From Ichthyophonus hoferi (taxonomy: Eukaryota > Opisthokonta > Ichthyosporea > Ichthyophonida > Ichthyophonidae): 16,230 bases of DNA. The stretch is from assembly GCA_002751075.1 (NCBI GenBank), contig NAOQ01000243.1, forward strand, positions 57,180 through 73,409, read 5' to 3'. The notes beneath the pieces are model-generated. The model did no database searches, had not been told where the DNA came from, and saw only the letters and a program-made list of their open reading frames with translations. Shown here piece after piece: positions 8,050-16,230 of the stretch (position 1 is the stretch's first letter; each line of letters starts with the position of its first letter). The position numbers were made by a program, and so were the translations under genes.

Positions 8050-11000
8050 CTGCAAGAATGATATGAGGAGGAAGTAGGAGGGCAGGGGAGAGAGGGAGAG
8101 GTGGGCGGGTAATAGGATAGCAGAAAAAAAGCCAACGTATATGGAAAAAAAATATTATAATGAAGATGGGGCAAGAGAAAATGGTAGAATAAGGTTAGTC
8201 ATTTTCCAGGTTAGTACTTCAAACCTTTTTTATATACTCTAGAAACCCTCTTACAAACGTAATCCTTAGTGAACATGTAGATCTATGCCTCCATGTAAAC
8301 AATTAAATGTGTTATGTGCGGTCCCAAATTAATATATCGTAGCTACATATATATAAGGTAATTTACATTGTTTAATGTACCATAACATAATAGGGTATTC
8401 CTATTATATATTATCTATTATATTACCCATTATTTTTTAACATATCTTCTAATCTATTTTCATTCTTCATGTAGATTGGCTCCTGCAACATTTGATCGAT
8501 ACGATTGGGTAGTAGATCAATGTGGCACCAAACATAGATATGTATTAGATTATTATTCCAAGGATACACCCAATGGATTACCTAATTTCTATTTGGATGT
8601 GCGACAGCCTCTTACTACTATTAGCGGGGCAATTGATAGATTAAGAAGATATTTCTTTAAAAAATTGCATTAGATACAATATATAAGATGTAGAGTATAC
8701 ATCAATACAGACAGCCTCTACCAGCTAAAACACTAACATATACCACCCAACTAATATAACGGGTGACATCAAACACGTACCGTGCCAGCAGTTCCTGTAA
8801 TCTGTTGTATTCAAGGTCACCATCCATCTCTCCTACAACATCTACCAGATTGGCCACCAGTTCGCCTATATGAGACATGTGTAGATGTTTAGTAATTGAA
8901 GTGCTAACCCATCTCAATGTAATAACAATTATTAATCGAGTATCAACTAAGCCCATGCTTAAACTGGCCTATGAGGTGTAACTTTTCAATCCACCAGCCA
9001 CGTCACGAGAGGCAATCCTGATCATAAAAGCAAGCAAGCTTCTTTTGTTCTTAAAAAAACAAAATAATTAAAACGAAAAACAAAAACAATTTTTCCAAAA
9101 CAATTAAAACATTAAACTAAAATATAGCCTATATATAATAACCCTTACCCTATCTAAAGCACACTATCAAGGCATGTAATGATATATATGTAATACTCGC
9201 GTACAATATTTTACAGAGGTTTCTGATGTCTTAACAACTTCAATTACAAATAATAACGTAGAAAAAAAGCAAGCCAGCTTCAGTTGATGATTATTAGAAG
9301 CCCATAAAAATGAAAGATAAGAGGTACAACAAATTAAATATAATTAGAATCACACAGGAAAAATTAGAAATGCTAAGCATAGCATGAAGCTAGATTTGTC
9401 TTAAAAAATTTAAAATGTAAAATTCAAAAGTATATATATACATACACGTTCGCTTAACGATTTGAAAATTAAAATTTATATTTAAAATATACATTAAATT
9501 TTAGAGCCTATTATATAGCCATTCAACTCACCGTATGAAAATATTTTTCTTGAACGGCATTTTAAAGTATTATAAACTATTTTAAACCATTTTAAAATTT
9601 ACCGCGTTATTAATTTACAATATAATTAAGCCTATCTTAAAATTTTGAAATTATTGAATCAATCAATATGTACATGTGTGGCAGTGATGACATCTACCTA
9701 ACATACAATTGCTGATCAAAATACCAATCAATCTATATGATAGTAATTATAATAATGACAAAATAATTAAAAATAAAATTTACAACACATTCCTCACTTA
9801 ACCATCATCGAATCAAGTAAATACGAGTTACATATAACATTAGCATTGAGTAGAAAATAAAAATAACAACATAACAGAACCCTGAACATACGTCAATGTA
9901 ATAATTCCAGTTAACATTTGACATAAGAAGGTTTTAACATAATAGTAGTACTGGTAAAAGTAAAGTAGATGCTAGTACACGATTGGGGGGAGAGGAAAAC
10001 ACAGAAGTAGAAAATTCTAGATAGTTCATGAGAGGAAGTGGTTAACTCACAATGGAAAACTCAGATATATATATGATAGTATATATGTAGACAACAATAA
10101 AATAACTTAATATTTACATATATACATACAGCCAGGTTTAATCAAGCAGTGTATAACGGTTCATAGTCACAAACATACACACATACAGACCTGCTTTATA
10201 AACCAGTATGGCAGGTAGACCAGCATCATCACGGAAGGCAGCACTAGCTTCAGTAGCTATAATGGCACAGAATTTAACCACAGGGTGGGCCTTGGCCATC
10301 TTAGTTAATATCTCGTTCATTTTGACACACTGGGGTATGTGCTGTAGGGAGAGGAGGAAGAAAAGAGAGGAGAGAGGTTAGTGAGGTTTGCACACCAGAT
10401 GAGGAATATAAAGCATTTTCCCTGCAATTGATAGGCGTACACGTGTACACCCATACCTGGACATTGCACCCAATAAATATATATTTCAAGAATTATTGCT
10501 TTTATATTTGGGACAATCCGTCTAGCATATCATTTATTAGCGATAAATCATTTGCAATATGGATTTTATATTAAATATAAATTATCTCCTACTGGCTATT
10601 AAAATGGTAGCAAATCATCCTTCTCCATTTAATATATTTTTAAAATTAGCCGTCCCAATTTGTATTAGCTGCTTTTTTGGTGTTACAAAACAAAAAGCTA
10701 TGCTAAACTACAAAACACAATTTCCGAATAAATAATTATGCTAATTTAGGCATTCTATTCATAGGTAATCGTATCGCCAAACACATCATCCAATGGCACA
10801 TTCAATACTTTAATAAACCAAGTGATAGTATCCAATTAGTACATGTCCTCCCAGTTTTATATTAATACTTGGAGAGTATTGGATAAGGAAATAGAAAACC
10901 ATACATAGCTAGGCATGATTTCTAAAATACAACCTAATACCTAAAAGACAAAGAGATTAAAATGCCTTATCAAACATTGTCATTGCTATATATGTCCGTA

Positions 11001-13491
11001 GAGACAGCGCCAAGTATAGTATTCAGTATATATATAGTATATACCGTGTCAGGAATCATGTACAAGCAAGGTATAAGGGTAACTTGTAACTCACTGATTT
11101 ATACAAATGAATAGCCACATACACATCCTCGGTTTCATTATCAATGGCGTCAAGATATTGGTCTGCGGTTATAAAGATCAAACTCCCAAATTTCGATCTG
11201 TTGTAAAAAAACCATTTCTTTGTTGTAGTCAATGTAGGTAGCACAACAATCATTTGCACTCCTTTATATATTTTCACTTTCATTTCTCACACCATCTACT
11301 TCTCCTTCGTTTTCATTCACTTTCCTTAGGTTCATTATTATCTTTTACTTTCCCTATTTTCCTCTTTCTCCACTCTCACGCACATATACACATACATACA
11401 CAAATACACATATACCAAACTTAAAAATCCCTTTGTGTCTTAATCTTGTTGGTATAGTATAGTACAATATAGCGAGGGGCAGAGTTATTAACAAAATAAA
11501 ACGCTCTTTGTCCTGCCAATTTACAACCTAGGTGACCGAAAGAGAATAGGCATGAAAGTATATTGAACCAGCCTTGTATATACCATTATATACATAGTAT
11601 ATAATATTTAATTATACTATACTACATTCTATTATCTATATTATACCATATTATATTATACTATACTATACTACATACATAGGGAACTAAAGAAAGCTTT
11701 TATAAAATGTATATAGTGTAATATAGACCAGTATAGATCTATGGTTTACTTCACAGTAACGTCCTTAGGTGTGTTCCAAGTGTAGTAAAACATTAATTAT
11801 CATTAATTATATCCAAACATACTGCCAATCATATTACCTATTTGCAATGGAGCGTGTCATCTCTGCTATTCTACGTGCCCTATACTCCTTTAAAAATTCA
11901 TCTTTGCTGTCATCCTCCTCATCGGATGGCTCCTGATATTTCCATGGCAACCATCAATTAGAAAAAAAGTGCATCATAGGTCCAATAACACCTAGCAACG
12001 GTCTATCAAATTATTACTGACAGCTAAAGTTTGTGCTATGTGATCATCTGGGAGGTAAGTAAACACTGACACCCAATAATACAAAAGCAATAAATTAAAT
12101 TAATTTAAAAACAGATTAGAAAAAGACATATCTTTCTTTCCCCAAGTCTTATTGTGCTTCCTATCTTGTTATCTTTCTTTCCTCCACATTCTGTCATACA
12201 TTGTTCTATTACATTTATCAACACAAACAACTTTTCTATTTATTCTTCAACAAATTAAAACTATTTCAAGTGAATGGTCTCTAACGATCCATAAATCTCT
12301 TCCTTCGCCATAATCAATAATATAAAAAGGACTTTTAATTTCAAATCAATGTGCCACAACTAGGCAAAAACATGAAGGAATCACCCCATATAGGCAACTA
12401 CACACCACCTTTACAAAAACAAAGAAAACCAGCTTCAATATCTTTAGTTTCATGGTAATTAAACAAAAGATATGTACTATATCTACTATGCAGTTAGAGA
12501 CACCAATAAAACATCACACCTTACCAAATATTCATTCATTGTCATTTTCTTCGCTGCCTCAACTAGGGCCCTGCTAGCTGAAGCATTCTCTCTGTACAGT
12601 TGTTGCTGGTGTTCCCTATAGTCGCTCATAACACCTTTGGGTCCAGTTGCATTCCCTCCCTTTCCTGGATAACCCTATTTTCAACATAACTTGGTGAGCA
12701 TTAGACAACTGATCAACAGCATATTGAATAGTGTTGGTACACATGGAAGTAAATTAAAGGAAAATAGGTGGGTAGTAACAAAAACAGTTGCAAACAACAG
12801 CTACTGTTTATCCTATAGAGAGACCCACTTTAGTGTAACCAAGGAAAAAATAAAAAAGAGAACTTGATAGTTATGGGTTCTTGTCAAAAGAAAAACAAAA
12901 CTAAAACCATAAATATCTACATATTCTAGCTTAATTACACATTACTGTTTTCCCTTTCGTCATATAAAATAGAAATAGAGATAAATATGTGTACTGAGAA
13001 ATATACAAGATAGGTGAACTAAGTGTGAAACAAGGGAGAACAATGGACTAGCGTAAGAGAGTAATAAAATAATACAAAAAAAAAAAGGACGTGTGAGAAT
13101 ACACGAAAGAAGACGAAGGGTTCGGGATAGTTCAGAGAGAGAGACATTTAACGTAGGATAATAAAGTACAAATATAAAAAAGGAGGGAAAAGAGACAAAT
13201 AAGGCAATATCATTGTAGAAAACAAATAAATAACAAGAGAGCGTGCAGGTATAAAGAACACAAAATAGACAAACCCTCACATTACCATCGTTGCTATTAC
13301 ATGTTTCTCCGTACCTTTGACCTGGGCGCATCAGACGCGTCAAGAAAGCCCTCCTCCTCCACATCTGAATCGGATATATATCCATTGCCTCCCCTTCTCT
13401 CATCAACCAAGACACGGTCTTCTATAGAGTCAAATTGTTGTCTTGGCAACGCCTCCTCCTCATTGCTGCTGCCTTCATCACTTAAAGCCAT
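7986..13491 (-). CDS. PDCL: Phosducin-like protein (PhLP1/PDCL family), complete, seven exons
   Basis: Coding sequence join on the minus strand: 13491-13315, 12674-12525, 11932-11838, 11197-11095, 10341-10191, 8865-8781 and 8049-7986. All introns are GT-AG and phase-consistent, giving 274 residues plus TAA (human PDCL is 301). The acidic serine-rich N-terminus (about 1-58) resembles the CK2-phosphorylated region of PhLP1. TGPKGV and the basic helix after it (about 69-80) form the conserved G-beta-gamma-binding helix 1. The thioredoxin-like domain (about 140-250) contains HPVVKFC and LPAILVYKAGELVANLV. The tail ends SEDEFD, acidic as in the family. Known role: cytosolic co-chaperone with the CCT chaperonin in folding G-beta and assembling G-beta-gamma. 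TGPKGV separates it from the PDCL2/PDCL3 subfamilies. Introns are 592-1,325 bp, and the last contains an antisense HCCS exon. Confidence 0.92.
8475..8673 (+). CDS. HCCS: Holocytochrome c synthase (cytochrome c haem lyase) C-terminal exon, isolated
   Basis: Opens after a TTTTCATTCTTCATGTAG acceptor and reads LAPATFDRYDWVVDQCG, RYVLDYY, NFYLDVRQPL and IDRLRRYFFKKLH, then TAG. This is the conserved end of HCCS (human [29 protein letters not shown] and a final helix). Family role: attaching haem to apocytochrome c in the mitochondrial intermembrane space. The usual His of FDRHDW is Tyr here. It lies inside PDCL intron 6 on the opposite strand. The exon needs two bases of a codon from an upstream exon. 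No exon with the HN/WE haem-binding region or the YPS.QMF..AM region is visible between 4602 and 8474. It could be the last exon of a long or poorly conserved gene, or an orphan fragment. Confidence 0.78.
8781..8865 (-). CDS. PDCL: PDCL exon 6
   Basis: Completes G-ELVANLVDVVGEM, which corresponds to GELIGNFVRVTDQLG, then DGDLEYNRLQELLA, matching DDFFAVDLEAFLQE. It ends two bases into an arginine codon at GTACGT. The intron before it (8866-10190, 1,325 bp) is very AT-rich, has oligo-A and TTTTAAA-type stretches at about 9040-9120 and 9470-9600, and shows no other gene. Confidence 0.9.
10191..10341 (-). CDS. PDCL: PDCL exon 5: thioredoxin-like core
   Basis: The acceptor CCCTACAG keeps phase 0 and gives HIPQCVKMNEILTKMAKAHP, which fits family GIPGTEAMNGCM...LAAEYP. 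VVKFCAII and GLPAILVYKAG follow, matching AVKFCKVK and ALPALLIYKGG. As in the family, there is no CXXC redox pair. The last glycine codon is split at GTCTGT. Confidence 0.92.
10342..11094 (-). other. PDCL intron 4; nothing coding seen
   Basis: AT-rich 753 bp intron. A weak inverted TTGGGAC/GTCCCAA pair near 10515 and 10655 could mark the ends of a small decayed element, but the matching ends are only about seven bases long. A pyrimidine tract on the minus strand precedes the exon 5 acceptor. Confidence 0.4.
11095..11197 (-). CDS. PDCL: PDCL exon 4: start of thioredoxin-like fold
   Basis: Opens after TTTTTTACAACAG with SKFGSLIFITADQYLDAIDN and ends VYVAIHLYKS before GTGAGT. The human counterpart is PQFKQVFEISSGEGFLDMID...VIMVHIYEDG. 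The hydrophobic strand ending in H-Y is the first core strand of the fold. Confidence 0.9.
11575..11682. repeat. TATAC/CTATA array in PDCL intron 3
   Basis: TATATA then CTATACTATACTACAT units and TTATATTATACTATA, the same pentanucleotide type as in the PLAA introns. A smaller TAGTATAG patch lies at about 11452-11470. The rest of the 640 bp intron 11198-11837 shows no feature. Confidence 0.75.
11838..11932 (-). CDS. PDCL: PDCL exon 3: acidic linker helix
   Basis: Reads EPSDEEDDSKDEFLKEYRAR then RIAEMTRSIAN, matching human DEEFLQQYRKQRMEEMRQQL. It opens after ATATCAG and ends two bases into an arginine codon at GTAATA. Confidence 0.9.
11933..12524 (-). other. PDCL intron 2; nothing coding seen
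   Basis: 592 bp of AT-rich sequence with pyrimidine-rich runs near 12130-12190 on the plus strand. No conserved frame, RNA gene or clear repeat was found. Confidence 0.5.
12525..12674 (-). CDS. PDCL: PDCL exon 2: TGPKGV helix-1 motif
   Basis: Fifty codons, phase 0 at both ends. They read GYPGKGGNATGPKGVMSDYR and then a charged helix ending KKMTMNEYL. The family has TGPKGVINDWRRFKQ and, later, GKMTLKEFA, both clearly matched. Donor GTAAGG. Confidence 0.9.
12675..13314 (-). other. PDCL intron 1; purine-rich, no separate gene
   Basis: 640 bp. The long minus-strand frame over 12960-13415 starts inside exon 1 in another frame, and its product in the intron is a Ser/Leu/Phe/Tyr-rich low-complexity peptide. 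An oligo-A run lies near 13075-13087. I regard the frame as chance. Confidence 0.5.
13315..13491 (-). CDS. PDCL: PDCL exon 1: acidic N-terminus
   Basis: Starts MALSDEGSSNEEEALPRQQF, continues to GYISDSDVEEEGFLDASDA and ends RSK at GTACGG. It contains 59 codons in phase 0. The Ser-Asp/Glu clusters fit CK2 phosphorylation sites, as known in PhLP1 (inference). The first ATG is used; the codons upstream are AT repeat without a coding look. Confidence 0.88.
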
Positions 13492-13505
13492 ATCGAATAT
13501 ATTTT

Positions 13506-13538
<33 letters not shown>

Positions 13539-13668
13539 ATTTCTGTACCATTTCAAACGGAAGGAAATCTTATTTTTCGAAACAGTAATTTACACATTTT
13601 ATATATGTATTTATAAATTGCTTATCTATTTTATATAGAAATAAACATCTATATATATATTTAAAAAA
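13492..13668. promoter_or_regulatory. Probable PDCL promoter and 5' UTR region with (AT)n core
   Basis: The 177 bases between the PDCL start and the next candidate coding segment include a long TATATA run at 13506-13541 and a further AT-rich stretch up to 13668. Location suggests a promoter. No defined TATA box, initiator or factor site can be picked out of the AT repeat. Confidence 0.35.
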
Positions 13669-13854
13669 ATGAATAAGCAAGCCAAATTCGTGTGCTGCAT
13701 TGGAGTATCTATATTTAGTTGTGACTGTCTATTGGCGGCCATTAACCAATTGATTGATGACACATTAGATACAAAGCATCTGCAGTGCCTGGCGTGCTTG
13801 AGTTGTTGTAGTACGAGAGATAGCAAGAAACCACTAATATTTATTTGTAAATTC
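13669..13854 (+). CDS. Candidate first exon of a divergent cysteine-rich protein, unrecognised
   Basis: An ATG in an AAAAAAATG context opens 62 codons starting MNKQAKFVCCIGVSIFSCDC. The frame then runs to LQCLACLSCC and ICKF, and meets a consensus GTAAGTGAG donor at 13855. Base composition is richer in G and C than the flanks. The many cysteines (about one in seven) are unusual. The opposite strand is also open here, and nothing recognisable continues downstream, where a transposon remnant begins within about 15 bases. It may be a real exon, part of a 5' UTR, or chance. Confidence 0.25.
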
Positions 13855-13869
13855 GTAAGTGAGCTATTT

Positions 13870-14700
13870 TACAGGAGTTTTCCAAAATAGAGCGACAAAT
13901 CCCAAAAATAATTCGACAAACCTCTACATAAATGGACATTTTGAACATAAAAATGTTGAAAAAAGAATATAGAATAATAATAGAGAGGAAATTGAAAGAA
14001 ATTTCCATTTTTTCCATTTTCACTTGAGGAATTGTATTTTTTTTACATACATTGCTTATAAATTTTTGAACAAAAAGTTGCTATTCAAGAAAAAAAAATG
14101 GAATACTTGCAAGATCCTTTATTCGTGCTATGCCCCACATAGGCTAAACTTTCATTCACATTTCCCCATATTCTGTTATATAAATTGTAGAATGTTAGTT
14201 GGGCTTGAGTTGAAATCATCTAGGCTCCTTTGGATGAAATTTTTTACTGCTTTCCGTGTAGTTGCAATTGGCCTGTATGTATGAATTTTACTTTCCAGCA
14301 ACCTGAACACGTTTTCAATTGGGTTTAGGTCCAGTGAGTATGACGGAAAACATAGTAGCGTGATTAAATTGGTTATCAATAAATCTTTCACCTTTCCTGA
14401 AAAATGAAAATCCCCGTTGTCCCTTACTAAGACTGTATTTGGAGATATGCAATTGTTTCAGTTCGTGTAAGAAAGTTAGAAAGTGTCCAGCATTGAATGT
14501 ACCATCGATTATTTTGCTATACGTAATCGACATGCATCACATAACGGATATGCGATGAGAACTGATGATACCGTAGCATTCCTTTCCTTAATTCATCAAT
14601 AGATCAGAATATATCTATGTGTGTGTAGCATTCTTTATCTCTGGCTTTATTCACAAGCACATAATCGATGTTGTATCCAATGCTGAATAATTTCTAACAT
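13870..14700 (-). mobile_element. Decayed Tc1/mariner-type DD34E DNA transposon
   Basis: The minus strand encodes the C-terminal catalytic part of a Tc1-like transposase. TVLVRDNGDFHF holds the second Asp (codon at 14421-14419). FPSYSLDLNPIENVFRLLES holds the Glu (codon at 14316-14314). Thirty-four residues lie between them, the DD34E spacing. The frame ends at TAA 14178-14176. Upstream, GTFNAGHFLTFLHEL lies in another frame, shifted near 14440, and beyond about 14533 only short scattered pieces remain, some with stops. The first catalytic Asp was not found. A possible left terminal end begins TACAGGAGTTTTCCAAAATA at 13870; I saw no inverted partner to the right. The copy is inactive. Confidence 0.75.
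14176..14533 (-). pseudogene. Tc1-like transposase C-terminal fragment, frameshifted
   Basis: Two overlapping minus-strand frames make up the remnant: 14533 down to about 14440 (GTFNAGHFLTFLHEL), and about 14440 to 14176 (VRDN, SYSLDLNPIENVF and a final helix-rich tail). Compared with a typical transposase of about 340 residues, only the last third is readable. The usual Pro in YSPDLNP is Leu here. Confidence 0.72.
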
Positions 14701-14769
14701 TCTTACGCGATCCAAACAGTTACATGCCTCCGAATAGAGTCCTTGTGAACAATGAAGTGTTATCTAATT

Positions 14770-14821
14770 ATACCGAAATTGTATTTCGGTATTAGTGGTG
14801 TGATATTTATAAGTATCACAC
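14770..14821. repeat. Two adjacent palindromes
   Basis: ATACCGAAA and TTTCGGTAT (14770-14792) flank a five-base loop with a perfect nine-base stem. Six bases further on, GTGTGATA and TATCACAC (14798-14821) flank an eight-base loop with a perfect eight-base stem. They could be ends of a small transposon or a folded RNA or DNA element. Neither family nor function is known. Confidence 0.6.
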
Positions 14822-14965
14822 TAATAATTGTCCAACTATAAGTTACCAAAGTAACTAAAAGATGGATAAAGATAACCCAATGAGATAGCGCAGTGCGAGG
14901 TTAATTACTCCGTCATTAATTAATAAATTAAAATAATCCTGAGAACGAACAAGATTAGTTTTTAT

Positions 14966-15597
14966 TGGAATAAGAATTTGACTCGGATATAATCGAACTT
15001 AGTTGGGCAATTCGGATGGTCAATTTTTCCACACTTGCATGAGTGAAATTCCCTTCGTCCTAATTGATATGTTTCCAAGAGTACTGTAGTTTTGGTATTT
15101 TATTACTGAATGAATATTTGGAATTGTGCAGACATGTCTTGCATTTGTTGTGTGATTTGGTTTATCGCCTGATTACGCTCTGCATTTCGTTGTAATTAAA
15201 GCATCAATGGTGTTGCAGAGATCTGCTTGCATTTGTTGATAAGGTATGCTATCGTCCTTAAATGTCTGACACAAGGTGATGTTTTGCTGATTGGTATCTA
15301 TAGGCAAAGGAGATGTGGTTAAATCATTAGCAACCAACGGACTCATGAGTAGTTAGAGAGTTAATGATTGTTGAATGGAAGCGCGCGAGAAGAGATCATA
15401 GCCCTATTCACACAACAAATGCAAGACATGTCTGCTCAATTCCAAATACTTATTCAGCAACAAAATATCAAGCCTGCAGCATTCCTGGAAACGTACCAAT
15501 TATGACGAAAGGAGTTTACCTCACACAATTGAGGAAAATTTGACCCTCCGAATCGCCCCACTAGATTCGATTATATTCGAGTCAAATTCTTATCCAA
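14966..15597. repeat. Large imperfect inverted repeat, likely two opposed fragments of an old retroelement
   Basis: The arms at about 14966-15156 and 15408-15597 are reverse complements at roughly 80 percent by eye. They share TAAGAATTTGACTCG, ATATAATCGAA and GCAGACATGTCTTGCATTTG. The spacer is about 250 bases. The arm sequence can be read as Gln-rich Gag-like peptide, and a zinc-knuckle-like segment follows near 15620-15665, which hints at a copia-like LTR retrotransposon. The assignment is tentative. Both copies are broken, with many breaks, and look old. Confidence 0.5.
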
Positions 15598-16194
15598 ATA
15601 ATTTTCTTCCCTCTCTCGCAGAAATGCCGAGTCTATGGGAAAGCTGCACACAACTGCTTCAGTACTGATGCATAATTCCAATGTGCTTAAGTTATTATTT
15701 ACTGATTAAGTACATCAGCAGAGAACTATATGACGCCTACCCAGTTCATTAGTCATTACCAAAAAAAGGATTAAATAAAATCCTTTTATCTTTAGTATGA
15801 GCCGTCAACTAAAACCATGGCATCTAGAACCTAAAAGAATTAAGAATTGGGAAAAGGCTTTCGCTTTAACAGCCCTGGTAATCCTCAATCTAATCGGTAT
15901 GGCCCCATTTAGACGGTATTATTGATGGGTACGCCGGGGAACCCTTTGGGATCAACGCATGTTGCGCAGATAAAAATGGCCACACAAATAATAAAGGGGG
16001 AGAGAATCATCACGCCAAAAGATTACACATAAAATTTTAGAGAGAAAAAAAGCATTTATCAATAATCAACATTGTATTTTAAAACTTAACGAAGCAATGA
16101 CTTTTAATAAGATCCTATCTTTTCCCTATCCTAACTATGCCCAAAACAGTACAGCCAAAAATTATTGAGCTAAATCTATCAATTAGGTAGTTAA

Positions 16195-16198
<4 letters not shown>
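15598..16198. other. Right flank of the inverted repeat; probable old repeat sequence
   Basis: No gene recognised. A small hairpin (AAAGGAT and ATCCTTT, about 15767-15788) is visible. Sequence near 15850-15960 is richer in G and C than its flanks and may continue the retroelement fossil. No terminal repeat pair could be found. Confidence 0.35.

Positions 16199-16230
<32 letters not shown>
16199..16230. repeat. (AT)n run at the right window edge
   Basis: At least sixteen AT units, continuing past the window. Confidence 0.9.

Noticed and set aside
10509-10665. Possible small element with TTGGGAC ends
   Set aside because: Terminal match of only about seven bases and no clear target duplication.
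12960-13415. 151-codon minus-strand frame spanning PDCL exon 1 and intron 1
   Set aside because: It reads exon 1 in another frame and then low-complexity intron sequence. The exon 1 frame, with a good donor and phase, is preferred.
1-16230. tRNA genes, rRNA, CRISPR arrays, bacterial-type operons
   Set aside because: No cloverleaf-like or B-box sequence, no rRNA similarity and no regularly spaced identical repeats with unique spacers were seen. The genes are intron-bearing eukaryotic genes.

Overview
The window is AT-rich, intron-rich nuclear DNA from a eukaryote. Two ordinary multi-exon genes lie on the minus strand with GT-AG introns of about 90 to 1,300 bp. A third, partial gene signal lies on the plus strand. 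The protein families are shared by animals and other eukaryotes. The compact layout and the many short simple repeats would suit an early-branching or small-genome invertebrate such as a sponge, but the sequence does not fix the species.

Left part (1-4601): the 5' two thirds of a PLAA/Doa1 (phospholipase A2-activating protein, Ufd3) gene on the minus strand. Eight exons join in phase to give 522 residues: a WD40 propeller, the PFU ubiquitin-binding domain and a DPFTG repeat segment. The PUL domain should lie beyond base 1. Its introns carry many TACTA/TATAC/TAGAG simple repeats and CT tracts.

Middle (4602-7985): 3.4 kb with no convincing gene. It holds at least three diverged copies of an unidentified repeat, one of them inverted, and a more GC-rich patch at about 6340-6480.

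Right-centre (7986-13491): a complete phosducin-like (PDCL/PhLP1) gene on the minus strand, with seven exons and 274 residues. Its last intron contains, on the opposite strand, a 199-base exon encoding the conserved C-terminus of holocytochrome c synthase (HCCS). I could not find convincing partner exons.

Right end (13492-16230): an upstream or divergent region with a possible small cysteine-rich exon, a decayed Tc1-like DD34E DNA transposon, and a large imperfect inverted repeat that looks like two opposed fragments of an old retroelement. It ends in an (AT)n run at the window edge.

PLAA works in ubiquitin and p97/Cdc48 pathways, PDCL in G-protein beta-gamma assembly with the CCT chaperonin, and HCCS in mitochondrial haem attachment. 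Nothing indicates that they act together. The most unusual points are the isolated antisense HCCS exon, the local repeat family, and simple repeats that supply splice-acceptor pyrimidine tracts.
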